This document shows, in pieces, positions 1 through 8,403 of a stretch of DNA of 22,506 nucleotides. The position numbers and the translations under genes were made by a program. Source of the DNA: Thermoleophilia bacterium. GTDB taxonomy: Bacteria > Actinomycetota > Thermoleophilia > Gaiellales > Gaiellaceae. Positions within the stretch are counted from its first letter, which is position 1; every line of letters begins with the position of its first letter. The notes under the pieces are model-generated. The model searched no databases, was not told where the DNA came from, and saw only the letters and a list, made by a program, of their open reading frames with translations. The stretch spans positions 1-22,506 of the forward strand of contig JAICVP010000004.1 in assembly GCA_025935275.1 (NCBI GenBank), read 5' to 3'.

Positions 1-40
1 CGAGGCCGCTTCAGACCGTGGGAAGGAGGAATCGGGAACT

Positions 41-367
41 GTGAACGCATACGAGATCATGCTCATCCTCGACCCCGAGCTGGCCGAAGAGCGCCAGAAC
101 GAGATCGTCGCGCGCATGCGCGAGCTCATCGAGCAGCGCGGAGGTTCGTGGGTCGGGCAGGAGCCGTGGGGCCGGCGCAAGCTCGCATACGAGATCGACA
201 AGAAGGACGAGGGGACGTACCACCTCCTCCATTTCGACGCCGACGCCGAGACGCTCGCCGAGGTCACCCGCGTGCTCAAGATCACCGACGGCGCCATGCG
301 GCACATGGCGGTCCGCCGGGCTGCGGCCCAGCCGCGGCGCCCCGAAGCCGTCCCCTCGGGCGGCTAG
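41..367 (+). CDS. rpsF: 30S ribosomal protein S6
   Basis: Small-subunit ribosomal protein S6, which binds 16S rRNA together with S18 in the platform of the 30S subunit. The 108-residue product has the normal family length and opening (MNAYEIMLILDPEL), and a central LAYEIDKKDEGTYHLLHFDA stretch typical of S6. The GTG start at 41 is supported by a strong AGGAGG-type ribosome binding site at about 23-30. It is the first gene of the classic rpsF-ssb-rpsR-rplI order, and ssb begins 37 nt after its stop. The Pro/Arg-rich C-terminal end is short and probably disordered. Identification by family resemblance and gene order is secure. Confidence 0.97.
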   Translation: MNAYEIMLILDPELAEERQNEIVARMRELIEQRGGSWVGQEPWGRRKLAYEIDKKDEGTYHLLHFDADAETLAEVTRVLKITDGAMRHMAVRRAAAQPRRPEAVPSGG

Positions 368-371
368 GATA

Positions 372-385
372 CGAACGAATGTTCG
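372..385. promoter_or_regulatory. Putative LexA (SOS) box upstream of ssb
   Basis: CGAACGAATGTTCG is a 14-nt palindromic site with perfect CGAAC and GTTCG half-sites around 4 nt. It fits the Gram-positive/actinobacterial LexA consensus CGAACRNRYGTTCG at every position. It sits 19 nt before the ssb ATG, between rpsF and ssb, and so could control an internal promoter that raises ssb after DNA damage. The match is seen directly; LexA binding is inferred. Confidence 0.65.
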
Positions 386-404
386 ACTAGGTTAGGAGAC
401 TGAA

Positions 405-845
405 ATGGCTGGCGACATCAACCGTGTGACCCTCGTGGGACGCCTGACGCGCGACCCCGAGCTGCGCCACCTTCCGTCCGGAACTCCGGTCCTCCAGCTC
501 GGCGTCGCCTGCAACGGGCGCCAGAAGGACGATGCCGGCAACTGGACGGACAAGCCGAACTTCTTCGACGTGAAGATCTTCGGGAACCAGGCCGAGATGC
601 TCGCCCAGCACCTCGCGAAGGGCCGGCGCATCGGCATCGACGGGCGGCTCGACTGGTCGTCCTGGGAGGCCCAGGACGGGTCGAAGCGTTCGAAGGTCGA
701 GATCGTCGCCTTCCAGATCCAGTTCCTCGACAGCCGCGGCGAAGGCGGCGAGGGCCAGTCCTACATCCCCCAGTCCGACGTGAACGCCGACCAGTCCGAC
801 TTCGTGAAGGCCGGCGCCGCGACCGACGACGACATTCCCTTCTAA
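405..845 (+). CDS. ssb: Single-stranded DNA-binding protein
   Basis: Binds and protects single-stranded DNA during replication, repair and recombination. The 146-residue protein has an N-terminal OB fold (about residues 1-110, beginning MAGDINRVTLVGRLTRDPEL), a short polar linker, and the conserved acidic tip DDDIPF at the C-terminus that recruits partner proteins. The length is at the short end for actinobacterial SSB, which often has a longer Gly-rich linker. The start is supported by a TAGGAGA ribosome binding site at about 393-399. It lies between rpsF and rpsR as expected. A LexA-like palindrome directly upstream suggests SOS induction in addition to operon transcription. Confidence 0.97.
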   Translation: MAGDINRVTLVGRLTRDPELRHLPSGTPVLQLGVACNGRQKDDAGNWTDKPNFFDVKIFGNQAEMLAQHLAKGRRIGIDGRLDWSSWEAQDGSKRSKVEIVAFQIQFLDSRGEGGEGQSYIPQSDVNADQSDFVKAGAATDDDIPF

Positions 846-867
846 GACCAGGAGCTAAGAGCACCGA

Positions 868-1134
868 ATGGCACAACGAGAGAAGCAGGGCGGCGCGCGC
901 AGGCGGCCGTCCCAGTCGACCGGACCTCTTCGGCGGAAGAGCTGTTACTTCTGCAAGGAGAAGATCGAAGAGGTCGACTACAAGAACTACAACCAGCTGC
1001 GGCGCTACGTGTCCGAGAAGGGCAAGATTCGCTCGCGGCGCATCACAGGTGCGTGCAGGCGCCACCAGGAGCAGATCGCCGTCGCGGTGAAGCGGGCGCG
1101 CGAGATGGCGCTCCTGCCCTACGTCTCCGGGTAG
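868..1134 (+). CDS. rpsR: 30S ribosomal protein S18, zinc-ribbon form
   Basis: Ribosomal protein S18, partner of S6 in the 30S platform. The 88-residue product contains CYFC (Cys26, Cys29) followed by CRRH (Cys63, His66), which together form a plausible zinc site; this marks the Zn-binding (C+) form of S18 rather than the zinc-free paralogue induced under zinc starvation. The core residues DYKNYNQLRRYVSEKGKI are typical of the family. An AGGAG at about 851-855 precedes the ATG. It lies 22 nt downstream of ssb and 4 nt upstream of rplI in the same operon. Confidence 0.97.
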   Translation: MAQREKQGGARRRPSQSTGPLRRKSCYFCKEKIEEVDYKNYNQLRRYVSEKGKIRSRRITGACRRHQEQIAVAVKRAREMALLPYVSG

Positions 1135-1138
1135 TCAC

Positions 1139-1855
1139 ATGGACGTCATCCTCCTGCAAGACGTCGAGAAGGTCGGGCTGCGTGGAGACGTGGTCTCGGT
1201 CTCGCGCGGCTACATGCGCAACTACCTCGGCCCGCGCCGGCTCGCCGAGGAGGCGACTCCTTCCCGCGTCGCGGAGCTCGAGAAGCGCGACGCCCAGCGC
1301 GCGCGGCACGAGGCGCAGAGCTTCGAGGACGCGCAGAAGATCGCCGACCAGCTCGGGAAGGCCGAGCTTCGCTTCGATGTGAACGCCGGCCCTCAGGGAA
1401 CCCTGTTCGGCTCCGTCACGGCCACCGACCTCGCCGACGAGATCTGGGAGAAGCTGAAGATCCGCGTCGACCGGCGGAAGATCGACCTGCACGACCCGAT
1501 CAAGCGCATCGGGCGCTACTCCGTTTCCGTAGAGATCTTCACGGACGTGACCGCCGAGGTGCGGACGCTCGTCGTCCCCGAAGGCGGCGAGCTGCCGCCC
1601 GAGGAGGAGCTTGAGGCGATGGAGGCAGCCGTTAAGGCCGCGGAGGAGGCAGAGGCCGAGGCCGCCGCCGAGCACCAGGCTGCCGTCGAGGCCGAGGTCG
1701 AGCAGTTCGTGGCCGAGGAAGAGGCCGCGGAGGTCGAAGAGGCCGAGCCTGGAGAGTCGGGCGCGGACGATTCTGGCGTCGAAGAGGCCGAGCAGGAAGC
1801 CGTGGCGGCGGAGACCGAAGAGCAGCTCGTCGACCCCGACGCCGAGCCTTCGTAG
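1139..1855 (+). CDS. rplI: 50S ribosomal protein L9 with long acidic C-terminal extension
   Basis: Large-subunit ribosomal protein L9, which binds 23S rRNA near the L1 stalk base and helps keep the reading frame. The first ~148 residues are standard L9: the N-terminal domain MDVILLQDVEKVGLRGDVV..., the long connecting helix, and the C-terminal domain ending near TLVVPEGGELP. Residues from about 150 to 238 are an added tail made mostly of Ala and Glu with some Val, Asp, Gln and Ser, predicted helical or disordered and strongly acidic. Usual L9 length is about 150 residues, so the tail adds well over half again. The ATG lies 4 nt after rpsR with no clear ribosome binding site, which suggests translational coupling. 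Confidence 0.95.
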   Translation: MDVILLQDVEKVGLRGDVVSVSRGYMRNYLGPRRLAEEATPSRVAELEKRDAQRARHEAQSFEDAQKIADQLGKAELRFDVNAGPQGTLFGSVTATDLADEIWEKLKIRVDRRKIDLHDPIKRIGRYSVSVEIFTDVTAEVRTLVVPEGGELPPEEELEAMEAAVKAAEEAEAEAAAEHQAAVEAEVEQFVAEEEAAEVEEAEPGESGADDSGVEEAEQEAVAAETEEQLVDPDAEPS

Positions 1856-1889
1856 CTCTCCACACGCTTCTCCACAGCGTTCTGGACAA
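1856..1889. promoter_or_regulatory. Cluster of three DnaA-box-like 9-mers
   Basis: CTCTCCACA (1856-1864, overlapping the last base region of rplI), TTCTCCACA (1868-1876) and, on the minus strand, TTGTCCAGA (1881-1889) match the actinobacterial DnaA box TTGTCCACA at 7, 8 and 8 of 9 positions. Their starts are spaced 12 and 13 bp apart. They lie just after rplI and upstream of dnaB, where DnaA could act as a transcription factor. The matches are visible; binding is inferred. Confidence 0.35.
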
Positions 1890-1900
1890 CTGCACGAACT

Positions 1901-1921
1901 TTCCGCTCCGTGCGGGAATTT
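1901..1921 (+). terminator. Weak hairpin after rplI, possible terminator
   Basis: TTCCGC (1901-1906) can pair with GCGGGAA (1912-1918, one bulged G) around a 5-nt loop, followed by only TTT. It lies about 45 nt after the rplI stop and ahead of the apparent dnaB promoter region. The stem is short and the T-run is poor, so this is a tentative call. Confidence 0.25.
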
Positions 1922-1969
1922 CGCGGGGAAGACCTGGGCCCGTTCTGGGGATGTCGTCCGGCCCTGATG

Positions 1970-1983
1970 CGAACATCTGTTCG
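1970..1983. promoter_or_regulatory. Putative LexA (SOS) box upstream of dnaB
   Basis: CGAACATCTGTTCG has perfect 6-nt arms CGAACA and TGTTCG around TC, close to the mycobacterial SOS box form (CGAACA-N2-TGTTCG). It lies in the noncoding stretch 1856-2054, 71 nt before the favoured dnaB start. It is the second such site in the same gene block. Binding by LexA is inferred from the motif alone. Confidence 0.6.
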
Positions 1984-2040
1984 TTATGCCTGCAAAACGG
2001 CGTCCTTCGCTTGTGGAACCAGGAAACGGTCATCGTCCAA

Positions 2041-2046
2041 TACGGT
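2041..2046 (+). promoter_or_regulatory. Candidate -10 element for leaderless dnaB transcript
   Basis: TACGGT fits the actinobacterial -10 consensus TANNNT and lies 8 nt before the GTG start of dnaB, which has no ribosome binding site. This spacing is what a leaderless transcript would need. No convincing -35 element is visible. Confidence 0.3.
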
Positions 2047-2054
2047 CGGGTCCC

Positions 2055-3416
2055 GTGGCGACGAACGGAAACCCAGGGGCCGTGCTCGAGGACGCCCTCG
2101 TCCCGCCCCAGAACCGCGATGCCGAGGAGTCCGTCCTCGGCGCGATGATGCTCTCGCCCGGGGCGATCGCCGCGGTCAGCGAGATTCTGACGAGCGACGG
2201 CCGCGAGTTCTACCGCGAGAGCCACGCGAAGATCTACCGCGCCGCGCTCGGGCTCTACGCGAAGGGCGAGCCGGTCGATGCGATCACCCTCGCCGACGAG
2301 CTCGACGAGCGCAGCGAGCTGGAGAACGTCGGCGGCAAGTTGCGCATCCACGAGCTTGCCTCGCTCGCCCCGACGACCGCGAACGCCCACCACTACGCGC
2401 AGATCGTTCGCGAGACCGCGACGCTCCGCGGGCTCATCCGGGCCGGCGGCGAGATCGCGCAGCTCGGCTGGGACCGCCCGGGCGAGACGACGGAGCTCGT
2501 CGACCAGGCCGAGCAGATCGTCTTCGACCTCTCGCAGCAGCGGGCCCGCGGCGAGTTCAGCCACATCGAGGAGCTCCTGAAAGAGAGCTTCGAGCGCATC
2601 ACCGCCCTCTACGAGTCGGGCGCCGATGTCACCGGCGTCCCGTCCGGCTTTCGCGACATCGACCGCATCACGTCCGGCTTCCAGGAGGGCAACCTCGTCA
2701 TCGTCGCGGCCCGGCCGAGCATGGGGAAATCGGCGCTGGGCCTCTGCATGGCCGCGAACCTCGGCGTGCGCAAGGGCGTCCCCGTCGCGCTCTTCACGCT
2801 CGAGATGTCCAAGTCCGAGGTGACCCAGCGGCTCATGTGCAGCGAGGCCAAGGTCGAGTCGCAGCGCCTGCGTACCGGCAAGCTCGCGGCCGACGACTGG
2901 CCCCGCCTCACCGCGGCCTGCGACAAGCTCGCCAAGGCCCCCATCTACGTGGACGACACGGGCTCGATCACGATGATGGAGATCCGCTCGAAGGCGCGGC
3001 GCCTGAAGCAGAAGCACCCCGAGCTCGGCCTGATCATCGTCGACTATCTGCAGCTCATGACCTCCGGCACGAGCGCGGAGAACCGGGTGCAGGAGGTGTC
3101 GCAGATCTCGCGCTCCCTGAAGGTGCTCGCGCGCGACCTGGGCGTCCCGATCATCGCCCTCTCCCAGCTCTCGCGCGCGGTCGAGCAGCGGCACGACAAG
3201 CGGCCCATCCTCTCCGACCTGCGGGAGTCCGGCTCGCTCGAGCAGGACGCCGACATCGTCTGCTTCATCTACCGCGACGAGTACTACAACGACGAGTCGG
3301 ACCAGCAGGGTCTCGCCGAGGTGATCGTGGCCAAGCACCGCAACGGTCCCACCGACACGGTGAAGCTCTCCTTCCTGCGGCGCTATGCGAAGTTCGCCGA
3401 CCTGGCGGCCGCTTAA
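2055..3416 (+). CDS. dnaB: Replicative DNA helicase DnaB
   Basis: Hexameric ATP-driven helicase that unwinds DNA at the replication fork. The N-terminal DnaB domain starts at VPPQNRDAEESVLGAMM, and the C-terminal RecA-like domain carries Walker A ARPSMGKSA (about residue 220), Walker B LIIVDYLQLM, and the later SQLSRAVEQRHDKRP and DLRESGSLEQDAD motifs. There is no intein. I chose GTG 2055 (453 residues) over ATG 1986: the 23 codons between them have only about one third G/C in the third position, against near 90% inside the gene, so they look noncoding, and the protein family begins close to the shorter start. It is separated from rplI by about 200 nt with its own regulatory signals. Confidence 0.95.
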   Translation: MATNGNPGAVLEDALVPPQNRDAEESVLGAMMLSPGAIAAVSEILTSDGREFYRESHAKIYRAALGLYAKGEPVDAITLADELDERSELENVGGKLRIHELASLAPTTANAHHYAQIVRETATLRGLIRAGGEIAQLGWDRPGETTELVDQAEQIVFDLSQQRARGEFSHIEELLKESFERITALYESGADVTGVPSGFRDIDRITSGFQEGNLVIVAARPSMGKSALGLCMAANLGVRKGVPVALFTLEMSKSEVTQRLMCSEAKVESQRLRTGKLAADDWPRLTAACDKLAKAPIYVDDTGSITMMEIRSKARRLKQKHPELGLIIVDYLQLMTSGTSAENRVQEVSQISRSLKVLARDLGVPIIALSQLSRAVEQRHDKRPILSDLRESGSLEQDADIVCFIYRDEYYNDESDQQGLAEVIVAKHRNGPTDTVKLSFLRRYAKFADLAAA

Positions 3417-3500
3417 ATGGCCAGCTGGACGATCCCGGCCGAGGCCCGCGGGCCGTCGTGGTGGCAGCGGATGCTGACGCGCCTGCGACGACCAGCCTGA
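3417..3500 (+). CDS. Possible 27-residue basic peptide
   Basis: An ATG follows the dnaB TAA stop with no gap and opens a 27-codon frame ending in TGA at 3498-3500. The peptide begins MASWTIPAEA, contains a WWQRML stretch and ends in a basic RLRRPA tail. Third codon positions are about 89% G/C, as in the true genes here, which supports coding. No ribosome binding site is needed if it is coupled to dnaB termination. I do not recognise it and have no function to propose; it could also be chance in high-GC DNA. Confidence 0.3.
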   Translation: MASWTIPAEARGPSWWQRMLTRLRRPA

Positions 3501-3521
3501 CCCCGGTCTAAGCTCCTAGCC

Positions 3522-4790
<1,269 letters not shown>

Positions 4791-5270
4791 GCTCGTCCTC
4801 GTCGGTCTGGACGACGCACATGTCGAGCTCCTCGAGCGCGCGGTAGAGCGCCAGCTCCCCTGCCGCGAGCCGGCGCTCCAGCACGGGCAGAGCGGATTTC
4901 CTGTAGGCGCCGGGTAGCGGGCCGGTCGGCGGCACGGCCGCGTCGTGGCCCTCGACCTCGGCAGCCAGGCGGCGCAAGAGCTCGGCCGAGACGAGCGGCA
5001 TGTCGGTCGGCAGGACGACGCAGACGTCGGTGTCCGCGTGGCGCAGCGCTGCGACGAGGCCGACGATGGGCGCCCGCACGTCGCTCCCGTCGTCGACCAC
5101 CTCGAACGGCAGCGCGAGGCCGTCGCGGGTCTTGCCGACCGCGAGCACCCGGTCGAAGGCCTCTGCGAGCAGGCGATGGGCCCGCTCACCCAGCAGCTCG
5201 CCCTGGAAGCGGGCCAGCGCCTTGGGCGATCCGAAGCGGCGGCTCGCACCGCCGACGAGCAGGACGCCGG

Positions 5271-6047
5271 TTACTTCTTCCCGACGGCGTACCACGCTCG
5301 GGCCGAGAGCTCGAACGGCCCCTCCGGCGAGCCGAGCACGCGGTGGTACTCGTCCCGCAGGGCAGCCTGGACGTCCGGCTCGAGGGAGACCGTGAAGTCA
5401 CCGGCCGGGCCCACGCCCGCGAGGAAGGGCGCCCAGAGGTCGTCGAAATCCTCGTAGGCCGTCGCGACGACAATCTCGCCGCCTTCGACGTCGCGCAGGC
5501 CGGCGCCCTCCCAGAGCTCGACGATCTCCTCCCGCTCGCCAAAAAGCATCCGCGTGCGCTCGTCCCGCGCGGCGGCGCCGCCTTCGTCGATCGCCCCGGC
5601 GGCTTCCCAGAACGTCCGCAGCATCGTCATCTCGCCGCGGTAATCCCAGACGGCAGCCGCGACGGCGCCCTCCTCCCGCGCGACTCTCGCCATCTCCGCA
5701 GTACCGCGCTCCGGGTCGGTGAGGAAGTTGATGACGAGCTGCGCGCAGACCACGTCGAACGAGCCGTCCTCGAACGGAAGCTCCTCCGCCGCTCCGCGCC
5801 GGACGTCTGCGGCAGGGAACCGCTCGCCGAGCGACTCGGCGAAAGGCTCGGACGGGTCGACGGCGGAGACGTTCTCCTCTCCGAGCAGCTCCGAGAGCAC
5901 CTTGGTCAGCTTGCCCGTTCCGGCGCCGACGTCCAGAGCCTTCATTCCCGGGCGAACACCGGCTCGCTCGGCGAGCTGCCGGCCGAGCGCATCCCCGTAC
6001 CGGCCCATGAAGCGGTCGTACATCTCGGCTGCGACGGTGAAGGTCAT
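5271..6047 (-). CDS. Class I SAM-dependent methyltransferase
   Basis: A 258-residue UbiE/Methyltransf_11 type enzyme. Motif I is LDVGAGTGKLT (about residues 38-48), followed by the acidic post-motif residue region VSAVDPSEP and the FEDGSFDVVCAQLVINF segment typical of the family. The start ATG at 6047 overlaps the fdhD stop as ATGA; the longer frame back to 6278 is antisense-type Arg-rich filler over fdhD and was discarded. The substrate is unknown. Its position between fdhD and the mobA-like gene, tightly coupled to both, hints at a role connected to molybdenum cofactor or formate dehydrogenase, but nothing in the protein itself shows this. Confidence 0.85.
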   Translation of the reverse strand: MTFTVAAEMYDRFMGRYGDALGRQLAERAGVRPGMKALDVGAGTGKLTKVLSELLGEENVSAVDPSEPFAESLGERFPAADVRRGAAEELPFEDGSFDVVCAQLVINFLTDPERGTAEMARVAREEGAVAAAVWDYRGEMTMLRTFWEAAGAIDEGGAAARDERTRMLFGEREEIVELWEGAGLRDVEGGEIVVATAYEDFDDLWAPFLAGVGPAGDFTVSLEPDVQAALRDEYHRVLGSPEGPFELSARAWYAVGKK

Positions 6048-6826
6048 CCGATCCTCTGCGGCTCCGAGTAGACGTTGACGCGCCCGCCGCGCACGAAGCC
6101 GCAGAGGGTCACGCCGCGGTCGCGCGCCAGATCGACGGCGAGCGTGCTCGGCGCTCCGACGGCGACGACGAGAGGACAGCCTGCGACGGCGGCCTTCTGC
6201 ACGAGCTCGAAGGAGAGACGGCCGCTCACACAGAGCATTTTGTCGAAGAGCGGCAGGAGACCCTGGCCGAACGCCCAACCCACGATCTTGTCCATCGCGT
6301 TGTGGCGGCCGACGTCCTCGCGAACCGCGAGGAGCTCTCCGTCAGAGGCGAAGAGTCCCGTGGCATGCAGGCCCCCCGTCGCCGCGAAGGTCGGCTGCGC
6401 CTCGCGTAGCCGGTCGGGGAGCTCTGCGATGACCTCGGCGGGGACGACGAGCCCGCTTTCGACCCGCGGCGCCTCGACCGCGACCGCCTCGAGCGCGCCC
6501 TTGCCGCAGACCCCGCAAGAAGACGACGTGTAGAAGTTCCGGCTCAGCCGCTCGAAGTCGACTTCTCCGTCGACATCGACGTCGATCACGTTCGCTGCGA
6601 GGTCGGGCGTCGGCCGAGCAGAGACCGCCGCGATTCCCTCGGAACGGAGGAAACCGACCGCCAGCTCCTCGTCCTGGCCGGGAGTGCGCATCGTCACCGC
6701 GATGGGCCGGCCGTCGATCCGGATCTCGAGCGGCTCCTCAACGGCGATCTCGTCGGGCTCCGTTTCCCCCTCGGGAAGCCGCACGACCTCGACCGAGGAC
6801 GCGGAGTACGGGGGAACCTCGTTCAC
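6044..6826 (-). CDS. fdhD: Formate dehydrogenase accessory sulfurtransferase FdhD
   Basis: FdhD passes sulfur from a cysteine desulfurase to the Mo/W cofactor, which formate dehydrogenases need for activity. The 260-residue protein has the family's conserved CxxC in SSSCGVCGKG (Cys104, Cys107) that carries the persulfide, and the C-terminal DVGRHNAMDK and VSGRLSFELVQKA motifs. The only usable in-frame start is GTG at 6826; upstream an in-frame stop appears within 12 codons. A GGAGG followed by ATG at 6842 is out of frame, so the ribosome binding arrangement is odd. It is divergent from the formate dehydrogenase structural genes, 74 nt away. Confidence 0.95.
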   Translation of the reverse strand: MNEVPPYSASSVEVVRLPEGETEPDEIAVEEPLEIRIDGRPIAVTMRTPGQDEELAVGFLRSEGIAAVSARPTPDLAANVIDVDVDGEVDFERLSRNFYTSSSCGVCGKGALEAVAVEAPRVESGLVVPAEVIAELPDRLREAQPTFAATGGLHATGLFASDGELLAVREDVGRHNAMDKIVGWAFGQGLLPLFDKMLCVSGRLSFELVQKAAVAGCPLVVAVGAPSTLAVDLARDRGVTLCGFVRGGRVNVYSEPQRIG

Positions 6827-6832
6827 TATGAT
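6827..6832 (+). promoter_or_regulatory. Candidate -10 element for formate dehydrogenase operon
   Basis: TATGAT matches TATAAT at 5 of 6 positions in the fdhD / formate dehydrogenase divergent gap and would start a transcript near 6839-6841, upstream of the TTG start of the fusion gene. No clear -35 is visible. The gap 6827-6900 must hold promoters for both directions. Confidence 0.3.
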
Positions 6833-6900
6833 CGCAAACCATAGACGTCCTCCGGCTCACCGAGGTTCTTCCCCAGCTGCCGAAGGAGCGGACGCGCCTG

Positions 6901-8403
6901 TTGGACAACCTCGGGCGCATCCGCCGCGAGATCGGCCCGGTCACCCCTGAGCTCTCGGACGCGCTCGCCGACCACATGAACATCCGGCGCGGGGAGGTGC
7001 ACGAGGTCGTCTCGTTCTACTCGTTCCTGGAGGTGCCGGCGGACGCCGTGCGCGTCTGCATCGGCCCGGTCTGCGACTGTCTCGGCGCCAAGGACCTGCT
7101 CGCCCGCGAACAGGAAAATGCGAACGGCGTCCCCGTTCTCGGGGTCGAGTGTCTCGGCCACTGCGACATCGCGCCGGTCTTGATGCGCGGTGACGTCGTC
7201 GAGCCCGACGTCACGCGGCGAACGAACACCGGCTCCTCGCTCGGCCTCGAGCAGGCCGACCAGACCCTGGCGGAGTACGAGGCACGCGGAGGCCTAGCCG
7301 TCCTTCGCAACCTGCCGGCGAAGGAGAAGATCGTCGAGGAGCTCAAGGCGTCCGGTCTTACCGGCTATGGCGGCGCAGGCTTTCCCACGGGCCTGAAGTG
7401 GGAGGCCGTGGCCAAGGAGCCGGCTCCGCGCTACGTCGTCGTCAACGCGGACGAGGGCGAGCCGGGGACGATCAAGGACCGCTACGTGATGGAGCTGCGC
7501 CCGCACCTCATGCTCGAGGGCACGCTCATCGCCATGGACTTCGCCGAAGCGACGGAGGGGTTCATCTACCTGCGCGAGGAGTACGCGACCGCCCGCGCCC
7601 GGCTCGAACAGGCCCTCGAAGAGCTGCGCGCCGCCGGCGTCCTCGACGGCCGCTCGCTCGAGCTCGTCATCGGAGCCGGCGCCTACATCTGCGGCGAGGA
7701 GACCGCGATGCTCGAGTCGATGGAAGGCCGCCGCGGGATGCCGCGCCTGAAGCCGCCCTTCCCGAGCCAGGTCGGCTACCTCGGCCGCCCCACGCTCATC
7801 AACAACGTCGAGACGCTGGCGCACATCCCTGCGATCCTGCGAGACGGAGGCGAGGCGTGGCCGCGCGTCCGCCTCTGGTCGGTCACCGGCGCCGTCACCG
7901 CGCCCGGCTGCTACGAAGCGCCGCTCGACGTGACGCCCAGGCAGCTGATCGACGACTACGCGGGCGGGGCCACCGAGGAGATCGGCGCCGTCGTCCCGGG
8001 TGGCGCGGCGAGCGGGATCCTGCCGCCGGCCGCGCTCGACGTGCCACTCACGAGGGAGAGCCTGCGCGAGTGGAACGCCGGCCCCGGCTCGGCTGCGCTG
8101 CAGGTCTTCCCCGCGAGCTACTCGCCGCTCCGGCTGCTCGCCGAGACGATGCGCTTTTTCGCCGAGGAGTCCTGCCAGAAATGCACGCCGTGCCGGATCG
8201 GCAACCGCGGCATGCACCACCTGGTCGAGGAGCTGGCCAACGGCGAGGCCGCGATGACGCGCGAACAGGCGGAGGAATGGCTCGACGCGATGGCTGCGAC
8301 CTCTATCTGCGGGCTCGGCCAGGGCGCCCCATTCCCCATGCGCAACGCCTTCACCCACTGGCCCGAGCTCTTCGAGCCCCTGGGAGAGCCGGCAATAAAA
8401 TGA
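6901..8403 (+). CDS. NAD-linked formate dehydrogenase, fused gamma-beta (NuoE-NuoF type) subunit
   Basis: Electron-transfer subunit that takes electrons from the formate-oxidising subunit to NAD+. The 500-residue protein is a fusion. Residues 1-~125 are a thioredoxin-like [2Fe-2S] domain with C53-x4-C58 and C84-x3-C88, as in NuoE/FdsG. Residues ~130-500 are NuoF/FdsB, with GYGGAGFPTGLKW and VNADEGEPGT for FMN/NADH, GAYICGEETAML, an SLBB-like region, and a [4Fe-4S] site CQKCTPC with a distant Cys in SICGLGQG. TTG 6901 is the best start, with AAGGAG 12 nt upstream; codons from 6841 also read like protein but have no standard start. Its stop overlaps the catalytic subunit start as ATGA. Confidence 0.9.
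   Translation: MDNLGRIRREIGPVTPELSDALADHMNIRRGEVHEVVSFYSFLEVPADAVRVCIGPVCDCLGAKDLLAREQENANGVPVLGVECLGHCDIAPVLMRGDVVEPDVTRRTNTGSSLGLEQADQTLAEYEARGGLAVLRNLPAKEKIVEELKASGLTGYGGAGFPTGLKWEAVAKEPAPRYVVVNADEGEPGTIKDRYVMELRPHLMLEGTLIAMDFAEATEGFIYLREEYATARARLEQALEELRAAGVLDGRSLELVIGAGAYICGEETAMLESMEGRRGMPRLKPPFPSQVGYLGRPTLINNVETLAHIPAILRDGGEAWPRVRLWSVTGAVTAPGCYEAPLDVTPRQLIDDYAGGATEEIGAVVPGGAASGILPPAALDVPLTRESLREWNAGPGSAALQVFPASYSPLRLLAETMRFFAEESCQKCTPCRIGNRGMHHLVEELANGEAAMTREQAEEWLDAMAATSICGLGQGAPFPMRNAFTHWPELFEPLGEPAIK

Noticed and set aside
1986..2054. Longer dnaB start at ATG 1986
   Set aside because: The 23 extra codons have only about a third G/C at third positions and no family similarity; GTG 2055 fits better.
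1632..3338. 568-residue minus-strand open frame across rplI and dnaB
   Set aside because: It is the high-GC shadow of two certain genes, with no recognisable domain.
6048..6278. 77-residue N-terminal extension of the methyltransferase
   Set aside because: It is Arg-rich filler lying over fdhD in another frame; the ATG at 6047 with ATGA overlap is the natural start.
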